Positions 57,677 to 64,000 of a stretch of 64,000 nucleotides of DNA are shown piece by piece. The notes beneath the pieces are model-generated. The model saw nothing but the letters and a program-made list of their open reading frames with translations, was not told where the DNA came from and searched no databases. The stretch covers positions 17,398 to 81,397 of the forward strand of contig JBFMAX010000014.1 of the NCBI GenBank assembly GCA_040755395.1, in the 5' to 3' direction. The stretch is from Nitrospirota bacterium (GTDB lineage: Bacteria; Nitrospirota; Nitrospiria; Nitrospirales; Nitrospiraceae). The position numbers and the translations under genes are program-made. Position 1 is the first letter of the stretch; every line of letters begins with the position of its first letter.

Positions 57677-59497
57677 TCATCGTTCGAGATGGAACGGGAC
57701 GTCGGTCAGGATGACGCGTTCCTTGAACAGCAGCGCGGCCTTCAGCATCAACGCCCGCTGATTATGCAGGATATTCTGCCACCACCGCGCCGGCAAGATC
57801 TCCGGGATCACGACGGTGACCCAGCCCTCGGGATCTTTCTGCAGCAGCTCCTCGATGTAGTCCAGCAGCGACTTGAGAATCGAACGGTACGGCGACGGCA
57901 GCACGACCAGCGGCACGCCGCAGCCCCATTGCGCCCATTGGATCTCGATGCGGGCCGTTTCTTCCTTGTCCACATCGACCAAGACGGCCCGGATGTCGCC
58001 GCCGCGACTCCGCGCATAATCGAGCGCCCGCACCACGGCCCGGTTCACACCGCTGATCGGAATGATCACCGTATTGCGCCGTGGCTGCGGCGGCCGATGA
58101 TCACGTCCCAGGCTGACCTGCTCCGCAACGGCTTTGTAGTGAGAATGCACGGACCGGAACCAGGAGATCAGAACCGGGATCAGCACGATGACGATCCAGG
58201 CGCCGTGCAGGAACTTGGTGCTGGCAATAATGACGGTCGCGACTCCGGTGGTGACCGCGCCGATACCGTTGACCACCAGCTTTTTCCTCCAATGGGTCCC
58301 CTTTTTGACGAGCCAACGCCGGACCATGCCCGCCTGCGACAGAGTAAAGGAGATAAACACACCGACGGCGTACAGAGGGATGAGGGCGTGGGTGTCGCCG
58401 TGGAACAGGAGGATCAGCAGGCAGGCCAGTACGCCGAGGATGATGATGCCGTTCGAGAAGACGAGCCGATCCCCGAAGGACGCCATCTGGTGGGGCATGT
58501 ACCCGTCGCGCGCCATGATCGAGGCCAGGTGCGGGAATCCCGCGAATGCGCTGTTGGCGGCCAGCACGAGCAGAAGCATCGTTCCGGCCTGGACCAGGAA
58601 ATACAGCAGACCTCCGCCGAAGACCGCCCGCGCGAGTTGGGATACGACGGTTTCGTCTTCCTTGGGCAGGATTCCGTACAAGTAGGTCAAGGCGCTGATT
58701 CCGAGAAACAACGTGCCCAGGATCAGCGACATGGCCACCATGGTCGTGGCGGCGTTTTTGGATTCCGGCCGCCGAAAGGCCTTCACGCCGTTCGAGATCA
58801 CTTCCATACCGGTGACGGCCGTACATCCGGCGGCGAACGAGCGCAGAATCAAAAACACCGTCAGGCCTTCCGTAGCGGCCGGAGACGCCGCTGCTTGAGG
58901 GCGCAGGAGAGCGGGGTGGCCGAACAGCGCTTGAAGAAATCCCGCCGCGACCATAAGGCCGAGCGCGCCGATTGCCACGTACGTCGGAACAGCGAAAAAG
59001 CGTCCGGACTCGCGAACGCCTCGAAGATTCATGATCACGATGAAGGCAATAGTGACCAGACCGAGCGGGACGCGGTAGGGGAAAAGCGTAGGCACCGCCG
59101 ACGTGACGGCCGCCACGCCGGCCGCCACGCTGACGGCGACGGTGAGGACATAGTCGATCATCAAGGCCGCCGCCGCCGTCAACGCCGGCCATTCTCCCAG
59201 GTTGGATTTGGCGACGATATACGCGCCTCCTCCCTCGGGGTATTCGAAAATGATCTGGCGGTAGGAGATCGTCAGAATGGCGACGAGAAGCACAATGGCG
59301 AGGCTGACCGGAATCGACCAGGCGACGGCGGCCGCGCCCGCCAGAATCAGCACCAACAGGATTTCTTCGGTGGCATAGGCGACGGAGGAGATCGCGTTGG
59401 AGGAAAAGACCGCGAGGGCGACCGACTTCGATAGGCGTTCATGAACGGCCTGCGCGGTTTTGAGCGGCAGGCCGACCAACACGCGCTTGAGAAGCAT
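57677..59497 (-). CDS. APC-superfamily permease, KimA-like potassium transporter
   Basis: A 606-residue protein with 12 membrane helices and a C-terminal cytoplasmic domain of about 150 residues. The opening KTAQAVHERLSKSVALAVFSSNAISSVAYATEEIL and the block SYRQIIFEYPEGGGAYIVAKSNLGE closely match Bacillus KimA (YdaO), the high-affinity K+ importer, of the same length (607). Family assignment is from memory. A related APC amino-acid permease cannot be ruled out. No c-di-AMP riboswitch is apparent upstream. Confidence 0.85.
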   Translation of the reverse strand: MLLKRVLVGLPLKTAQAVHERLSKSVALAVFSSNAISSVAYATEEILLVLILAGAAAVAWSIPVSLAIVLLVAILTISYRQIIFEYPEGGGAYIVAKSNLGEWPALTAAAALMIDYVLTVAVSVAAGVAAVTSAVPTLFPYRVPLGLVTIAFIVIMNLRGVRESGRFFAVPTYVAIGALGLMVAAGFLQALFGHPALLRPQAAASPAATEGLTVFLILRSFAAGCTAVTGMEVISNGVKAFRRPESKNAATTMVAMSLILGTLFLGISALTYLYGILPKEDETVVSQLARAVFGGGLLYFLVQAGTMLLLVLAANSAFAGFPHLASIMARDGYMPHQMASFGDRLVFSNGIIILGVLACLLILLFHGDTHALIPLYAVGVFISFTLSQAGMVRRWLVKKGTHWRKKLVVNGIGAVTTGVATVIIASTKFLHGAWIVIVLIPVLISWFRSVHSHYKAVAEQVSLGRDHRPPQPRRNTVIIPISGVNRAVVRALDYARSRGGDIRAVLVDVDKEETARIEIQWAQWGCGVPLVVLPSPYRSILKSLLDYIEELLQKDPEGWVTVVIPEILPARWWQNILHNQRALMLKAALLFKERVILTDVPFHLER

Positions 59498-59598
59498 GGC
59501 GTTATTATCTCATAAACGCACGGAGACGGGTGAAGAGTTTAAGGCTCCTCCCTGTGCCAGAGTGGTCCATAGCGTGGGAAGTGACGCCGGATTATGCC

Positions 59599-59627
59599 TT
59601 GACACCGGCTTCGTCTGCACATACGAT
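59599..59627 (+). promoter_or_regulatory. Sigma70 promoter of the sensor kinase
   Basis: TTGACA at 59599-59604, 17-base spacer and TACGAT at 59622-59627. Initiation near 59634, 55 bases before the kinase start. Confidence 0.6.
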
Positions 59628-59654
59628 TCAGGCCGCTTGCTCGGTATTGGCAGA

Positions 59655-59690
59655 TCGGTGTGACGTGTGACGTCCGGAGTGTCGCACCAT
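59655..59690. repeat. Short word-type element before the kinase start
   Basis: GGTGTGACGTGTGACGTC shows the GTGACG word of the family, in tandem. Confidence 0.4.
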
Positions 59691-61764
59691 GATCGAAGCT
59701 CTCCGAGAGTGGTGGAATCGACTGCGCGTCCAGCAGAAGCTGTCGATCATTCTGTTTGCGTGTTTTCTTCCCATCCTCTCCGCGCTGGCCGTTCATGTGA
59801 CCATCGTCGATCGCCTTCTGAGCCTTCACGGCGAGCGCCATCGAAGCCTGCTCGCGCGGGAACAGCTCCATATTCTCCGTCGGATGGCCGTCGACATCGA
59901 GGACGCGTTTCGAGGGTATCTTCTCACCGGGCAGGACGCCTTTCTCGCGCCCCTGGAAGACGCAGAAGCTCATCTGGAGCCCGCTCTTGACCAATCCATG
60001 CAACTGATCGGAGGCGTGACCGATCTTTCCACCGATGACGTTCGCCGGGTCGACCGGCAGCTTCGGCAATTGATGGAATCCAAGCAGGCGCTCATTCGAC
60101 GGATTCGAAACGGCCACCTCGCCGAAGTGCTCGAGTACGTGCGGTCCGGCCAAGGTCTCCGGTTGTCGGATCAACTGCGACAGGATCTGCGGACGCTGGA
60201 AGATCGTCTGGATCGGAGACTCGAGCGACTGGAGGAAAGCGAAGGAGGGATTGCCCAGTACGCTTTCCGGGGCTTGCTGCTGGCGCTGCTCGGCGGCACG
60301 GCACTTGGCTTCGCCGGAGTCCGGCTGCTGGCCGGGTCCATCACGAAACCGCTCGCCTTCTTGCGGTCGTCGGTCGAAACGTTCGGGGAGACCGAAGAGG
60401 CGGATGCGCCCTTGCCGTCCATCGACATTCATTCGTCCGACGAGATCGGCAATCTGGCCCGAGCGTATGAGGGCATGGCCCGGCGAATCAGGAACCACAT
60501 CGGTGATCTCGAGGCGATCAGCGCGATCGGCCATGAGATCAATATCATCGGCCCGGATGGGCTTGAAGGTTGCTTGAGACGAATCGCCGACCGAGCGGTG
60601 GAATTGACCCAAGCCGATGTCTGTCTGGTGATGTTGCGTGACGATAAGATGGGGTGTTGGGTCATAGAAGCCGCTTCAGGCGAGTGGGGGAGGCGCTTAA
60701 ACAAGTCCGTGATGTTGTGGGAGGAGTTTCCCGTCTCGGTTCGCGCGTTCGAAACCCGAGAACCCGCCTTCGGCGAACATCTCCGCCGCGACCGAAGTCC
60801 TGAGGTCAGTCGGCGCAATCTGATCGGCGACAGCATGCTCTCGATCCCGCTGCTTTCGCAGGGGGAGCCGTTCGGCGTGCTCGTGCTGCTGAAGGAAGAG
60901 GGCGGCAGCCGGGACGGCTGGAATGTGCGCTTGGCGAGAGGGTTGGCCGAAGAAGCGGCCTTAGCCATATCCAACGCCCGGCTCTATGAACAGGCTCATC
61001 AGAAGCAGAAAGACCTGGCCGCGCGGCTGCGCCATCTCGAGCATCTGGCCGAGACGCTGGCGCACGATCTGAAAGGGCCTGGGGAACGGATGGGCGGCTT
61101 GGCGTCGTTGGTGATGAAGGAGTATCAGGCGCGGTTGGACGACCGGGGCGCCCGATGGCTCTCCTTGATCGAGCAAAACGGGCGGGAATTGGCGGCGCGC
61201 GTCGAAGGTCTCCTGGCGGTGGCCAGAGTGGGTTCCCGGCAGGAGGCGGTCGCCGCGGTCGATCCCTACCTCGTCGTCAATGAGGTCTTGAAGGCAAGGT
61301 CGTGGCAACTGGAACAACGTCGCGCGCGGGTCGAGGTAGGACAGGGATTCCCGCTGGTCGCCTGCCACCACGCGTACCTCCGGCAAGTGTTCGACAACCT
61401 TATTTCCAATTCGGTCAAGTTCACTCCCGAGGATGCGTCGCCGGACATCGCCATCACGGCGGCTCGTGACGGACCTATGGTGTGCTTTGCGATCCGCGAC
61501 TGCGGGGTCGGCATTCCCACCGACAAGCGCGAGCGGGTCTTCGAACCCTTCGTACGCCTACAACTCGGGGGTGACAAAGGAAGCGGCATCGGGCTGACGA
61601 TCGTCAAACGGATCGTCGAACTCTATGGAGGACAAGTCTGGATCGAGCCGAACGAGGGACCGGGCTGCACGGTGAAATTCACGCTGCCGGTGCTCGGCGA
61701 GTTCGACTCTGTCGCACCCGATTCGGTGGGGTCAGCGGAGGAACGACGACGGCCCGATCGCTGA
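59689..61764 (+). CDS. Sensor histidine kinase (CHASE3-HAMP-GAF)
   Basis: A 691-residue kinase. Membrane helices at about residues 19-39 and 191-216 flank a CHASE3-like periplasmic domain (about 40-190). A HAMP (217-270), a GAF-type domain (about 280-430), a HisKA helix with phospho-acceptor H459 (LAETLAHDLKGP) and an ATPase (N570 in FDNLISNSVKF, DCGVGIP at 604, GSGIGL at 631) follow. It is 50 bases before the sigma54 regulator gene, which lies before nxrA. Its signal is unknown; the GAF domain could bind a small molecule or redox cue. Confidence 0.94.
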   Translation: MIEALREWWNRLRVQQKLSIILFACFLPILSALAVHVTIVDRLLSLHGERHRSLLAREQLHILRRMAVDIEDAFRGYLLTGQDAFLAPLEDAEAHLEPALDQSMQLIGGVTDLSTDDVRRVDRQLRQLMESKQALIRRIRNGHLAEVLEYVRSGQGLRLSDQLRQDLRTLEDRLDRRLERLEESEGGIAQYAFRGLLLALLGGTALGFAGVRLLAGSITKPLAFLRSSVETFGETEEADAPLPSIDIHSSDEIGNLARAYEGMARRIRNHIGDLEAISAIGHEINIIGPDGLEGCLRRIADRAVELTQADVCLVMLRDDKMGCWVIEAASGEWGRRLNKSVMLWEEFPVSVRAFETREPAFGEHLRRDRSPEVSRRNLIGDSMLSIPLLSQGEPFGVLVLLKEEGGSRDGWNVRLARGLAEEAALAISNARLYEQAHQKQKDLAARLRHLEHLAETLAHDLKGPGERMGGLASLVMKEYQARLDDRGARWLSLIEQNGRELAARVEGLLAVARVGSRQEAVAAVDPYLVVNEVLKARSWQLEQRRARVEVGQGFPLVACHHAYLRQVFDNLISNSVKFTPEDASPDIAITAARDGPMVCFAIRDCGVGIPTDKRERVFEPFVRLQLGGDKGSGIGLTIVKRIVELYGGQVWIEPNEGPGCTVKFTLPVLGEFDSVAPDSVGSAEERRRPDR

Positions 61765-61814
61765 ATTAGGCGCGGTGTCGGGCGACCCGGACCTGCGCCG
61801 GGGGAAGAAGCAAG

Positions 61815-63287
61815 ATGGCAAACGCGATAAGCGATCGGCGAGCAGTACCTCATAAAACGCGCGCGCCTTTTACGATTCTGGTCGTCGAAGACGATGCCTC
61901 CGACACAGAATTGATCTTGCACACCCTGGAACAGGCCGACCTCAAGGTATTCGAAGGAGATCTGAACTTCGAGGTGCGAGCGACGGCCGAGGGCGCGTTG
62001 AAGTTGTTGAGCGAACGCGCCGTTGATCTTGTCCTGACAGATATGGTGCTGCCGGGTATGGACGGGCTGGATTTGGTTTCGAAGATTCAGGAGATCGACC
62101 GCAACCTGCCGGTTCTTGTGGTGACGCGAATCAACGGCGTGCCGCAGGCCGTTGATGCCATGAGGCGCGGCGCCTATGACTATATCGTGAAACCGGTCTA
62201 CCCGCAGGATCTGGGCATGCGGCTCCATCGGGCCATCCGGTTTTCCGAGATCCTCCGACGCAGTTCCATGTATGAACGTATCGCGCGACAGGAACTGCAA
62301 GCCGGCAACTTGGTCGGCGTGAGCCCGGCGTTTCAAAACGTCATGCGCCAGGTGCGAGAGGCCGCGCAGGTTCGGTCGACCGTGCTCATCACCGGCGAAA
62401 CCGGCACCGGCAAGGGACTGATCGCCCGGGCGATCCACGAACACAGTCGGGAGCGCGACAAACCCTATCAGGTGATCGACTGCACGACCGTGCCGGAAGG
62501 CATCATGGAGAGCGAACTGTTCGGCCACGTCCGCGGCGCTTTTACCGGCGCCGTCTCCAACAAGCCCGGCTTGATCGAACTGGCCAACGGCGGCAGCGTC
62601 TTTCTGGATGAAATCGGTGAACTGCCGTTGCCGTTGCAGGCCAAGCTGCTGAGGGTGCTGGAGGACAGCGAAGTCCGTCCGGTCGGCGGGACGGCGGTGA
62701 AGCGGGTGGACATGCGGTTCATTGCGGCGACGAACCAGAACCTCGAAGAGAAGGTGAAGCGCGGCGCCTTCCGCGCCGATCTCTATTACCGACTGGCCGT
62801 CGTGCTGATCCGCGTGCCGCCGCTCCGGGAACGCGTTGAGGATATCGCCGTGATCGCCCGGCATTTGTTGGCGCAACTTGGACGGGAGATGGGCAAACCG
62901 CGGTCCTATTTCGATGCTTCCGCGATCGATGCGCTCACTTCGTATCGCTGGCTGGGGAATGTGCGCGAGCTTCGCAACGTCATCGAGCGGTGCGTGATGC
63001 TCGCGACGGAGGACGCTATTACTCGGAGTCAGATCGATGCGCTCCTCCCTTCCGCCAATCCCCGCCTGGCCGAGAGTCAAGGTTCGCCGTATATCGCGCT
63101 GCCGTACATGGAGGCCAAGCGAAAAGCCATCGAGGACTTCACCAGGGCGTACCTCAAGACCAAGCTGGCGATACACGGAGGCCTCATCACCAAAGCTGCG
63201 AAGAGCAGCCATATCCCGCGTCAACACTTCTCCCTCCTCATGAAGCGCTATCTGGAGCCTTCAGGTTCCGACGAACAGAACGGCTGA
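61815..63287 (+). CDS. Sigma54-dependent response regulator (NtrC family)
   Basis: A 490-residue regulator: receiver domain (acidic E25-D26-D27, phospho-acceptor D76 in VLTDMVLPG, switch T104, K126), AAA+ domain with Walker A GETGTGKG (194-201), GAFTGA (241-246, the sigma54-contact loop) and Walker B FLDEIGELP, and a C-terminal Fis-type HTH (ITKAAKSSHIPRQHFSLLMKRY). It should remodel sigma54 RNA polymerase at -24/-12 promoters. The next gene is nxrA, with such a promoter 386 bases downstream of the regulator stop. It forms one operon with the kinase. Confidence 0.96.
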   Translation: MANAISDRRAVPHKTRAPFTILVVEDDASDTELILHTLEQADLKVFEGDLNFEVRATAEGALKLLSERAVDLVLTDMVLPGMDGLDLVSKIQEIDRNLPVLVVTRINGVPQAVDAMRRGAYDYIVKPVYPQDLGMRLHRAIRFSEILRRSSMYERIARQELQAGNLVGVSPAFQNVMRQVREAAQVRSTVLITGETGTGKGLIARAIHEHSRERDKPYQVIDCTTVPEGIMESELFGHVRGAFTGAVSNKPGLIELANGGSVFLDEIGELPLPLQAKLLRVLEDSEVRPVGGTAVKRVDMRFIAATNQNLEEKVKRGAFRADLYYRLAVVLIRVPPLRERVEDIAVIARHLLAQLGREMGKPRSYFDASAIDALTSYRWLGNVRELRNVIERCVMLATEDAITRSQIDALLPSANPRLAESQGSPYIALPYMEAKRKAIEDFTRAYLKTKLAIHGGLITKAAKSSHIPRQHFSLLMKRYLEPSGSDEQNG

Positions 63288-63383
63288 CATCTTCTTGCTT
63301 GTCTCCATTCGGTGACATCCTGCCCGGCGCCCGATCTGTCTGAAGATCACGTCCGCCATTCGACGTTTCTGTTTCGTGACATC
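63285..63383 (+). promoter_or_regulatory. Candidate upstream activator sites: three TGACATC words
   Basis: TGACATC occurs at 63285-63291, 63313-63319 and 63377-63383; the last two share the longer TTCG(G)TGACATC. They lie about 280-380 bases upstream of the sigma54 -24 element, a typical distance for NtrC-family enhancers. No palindromic partner is obvious, so evidence is limited. Confidence 0.35.
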
Positions 63384-63438
63384 GCACGTATAACTTCTTC
63401 CTCCATTCCGCTCGATCCCGATTTTTTCGCTCCTCACC

Positions 63439-63454
63439 TGGCACACACTCAGCG
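63439..63454 (+). promoter_or_regulatory. Second, weaker sigma54-like site
   Basis: TGGCACACACTCAGCG has a perfect -24 element and GC at the right distance (63452-63453), but the -12 box reads CAGC rather than TTGC. It lies 222 bases upstream of the better site. Confidence 0.3.
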
Positions 63455-63660
63455 CGAATGTTTCGGTATGCGATATGTAAGTGCTTGTGAAATAAATGCA
63501 TTCTGATCGCTCGCGCCGGAAACGCATAGCGACATATTCAAGACAGGTCGTGACTCGGGAAGATTTGATCGACCTGCCCGCCTGATTTTTTCCGAAAACT
63601 CATCGCTCCATCAATCGCTTAGAGCCTTTCTCTGCGGGACCAACGGAAATCCAGACGCCG

Positions 63661-63676
63661 TGGCAACAACTTTGCT
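63661..63676 (+). promoter_or_regulatory. Sigma54 (-24/-12) promoter of nxrA
   Basis: TGGCAACAACTTTGCT: TGGCA followed by TTTGCT, GG at 63662-63663 and GC at 63674-63675, giving the canonical spacing; one mismatch (A for C) in the -24 box. Initiation near 63687 gives a leader of about 130 bases. The adjacent sigma54 regulator supports function. Confidence 0.72.
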
Positions 63677-63819
63677 GACTTACCCCATCACTACCCAAGG
63701 TGCGTCGCGCGTCTCGTGCGCCTTGAGGCCGAAAAGCGGAAAGGAGGTGGTCCCTAGACGGAAGCAAGAGGTTCCTGAAGGTATCAGTCTTCGATCTTTT
63801 TAAGCAGGAGGGACACGCT
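63677..63819 (+). other. Untranslated leader of nxrA
   Basis: The predicted leader contains a first purine-rich AAAGGAGGTG at about 63740-63749 without an obvious start codon for a protein of useful length, then the ribosome-binding site AGGAGGG at 63806-63812. The first site may bind ribosomes, encode a very short peptide, or pair with other leader parts. Confidence 0.4.
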
Positions 63820-64000
63820 ATGCAGGTTTCACGACGGCAATTCTTGAAAGTCTCAGCGGGGACGGTCGCCGCGGTGGCCCTGGCCGACAAGGTCCTGGCC
63901 TTGACGGCCCTGCAGCCGGTCATCGAGGTCGGCAACCCCCTGGGCGACTATCCCGATCGGTCCTGGGAGCGGGTCTACCACGACCAGTACCGCTATGACT
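63820..64000 (+). CDS. nxrA: Nitrite oxidoreductase alpha subunit, N-terminus (partial)
   Basis: The first 60 codons lie inside the window. AGGAGGG is seven bases before the ATG at 63820. The protein begins with a Tat signal (SRRQFLKVSAGTVAAVAL), with cleavage probably after ALA or LAL. The following GDYPDRSWERVYHDQYRYD matches my memory of Nitrospira NxrA, the bis-MGD molybdo-enzyme that oxidises nitrite to nitrate on the periplasmic side. The identification rests on about 60 residues. A related DMSO-reductase-family enzyme would be the alternative, but nothing here contradicts NxrA. Confidence 0.88.
   Translation, partial: MQVSRRQFLKVSAGTVAAVALADKVLALTALQPVIEVGNPLGDYPDRSWERVYHDQYRYD

Noticed and set aside
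57662..59434. 590-residue open frame opposite the KimA-like permease
   Set aside because: Antisense shadow without signals or domains; the minus strand encodes a clear 12-helix permease.
63600..63935. Leftward ORF overlapping the nxrA start
   Set aside because: It is antisense to the Tat signal and leader, with no ribosome-binding site or domain.
34..64000. CRISPR array
   Set aside because: No regularly spaced direct repeats of 25-40 bases are visible; the short-word elements have no constant unit or spacer length.

Overview
The window is high-GC bacterial chromosome, and I place it in the genus Nitrospira (nitrite-oxidising or comammox). The strongest evidence is at the right edge. A gene starting at 63820 encodes a Tat signal followed by an N-terminus that I recognise from memory as the Nitrospira nitrite oxidoreductase alpha subunit (NxrA). 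The other contents agree with this: a Tol-Pal envelope (Gram-negative), Moco, Tat and multiheme cytochrome genes, and many lipoproteins.

Layout. 1-2238: end of gltB, gltD and a small coupled gene. 2239-4104: an AT-richer insert with an OLD/RecF-like ATPase and a TOPRIM-like partner. 4261-15513: housekeeping and envelope genes (DUF72, membrane proteins, YacG, FGE-like protein, MBL hydrolase, BFN-domain protein, trpS, site-2 protease, a large TPR/periplasmic-binding protein). 15608-17273: xerD, tRNA-Val, tRNA-Asp and a duplicated tRNA-Asp 3' end. 17347-24328: tolQ-tolR-tolA-tolB-pal and two tandem cpoB-like genes. 24397-30763: mutL, miaA, mtnP, a PfkB kinase, a TPR lipoprotein and a RodZ-like gene. 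31203-38925: a cytochrome c, a lipoprotein with a caspase fold lacking its catalytic dyad, a carbamoyltransferase, a membrane protein, a GT2 enzyme and a lipoprotein. 39278-47642: degP, tatC, mogA, mrp, moeA, mobB, a six-heme NapC/NirT-like cytochrome and an ABC-2 transporter, all rightward. 47736-59497: small and accessory genes (PilZ, exported Lon-type S16 domain, decayed efflux/GAF pseudogene, RqcH-like NFACT, zinc ribbon, HMA protein, HEXXH protein, O-methyltransferase, PKD-type protein, KimA-like permease). 59689-64000: sensor kinase, sigma54-dependent response regulator, then nxrA.

How it fits together. The degP-tatC-mogA-mrp-moeA-mobB block could supply what a Tat-exported molybdo-enzyme such as NxrA needs: cofactor, Fe-S or P-loop assembly factor, export and periplasmic quality control. 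The kinase/regulator pair lies directly upstream of nxrA. A textbook -24/-12 (sigma54) promoter lies between regulator and nxrA. Three further good sigma54 promoters precede a PilZ gene, the exported S16 protease-like gene and a zinc-ribbon gene, all within about 15 kb of nxrA.

A second recurrent theme is a family of spacer elements. They are built from short near-tandem words followed by inverted copies of the same words. The words differ between copies but the architecture is kept. They fill gaps inside operons, overlap stop codons, and occur in frame inside three genes. I consider this the most promising undescribed feature of the window, together with the sigma54 cluster around nxrA.
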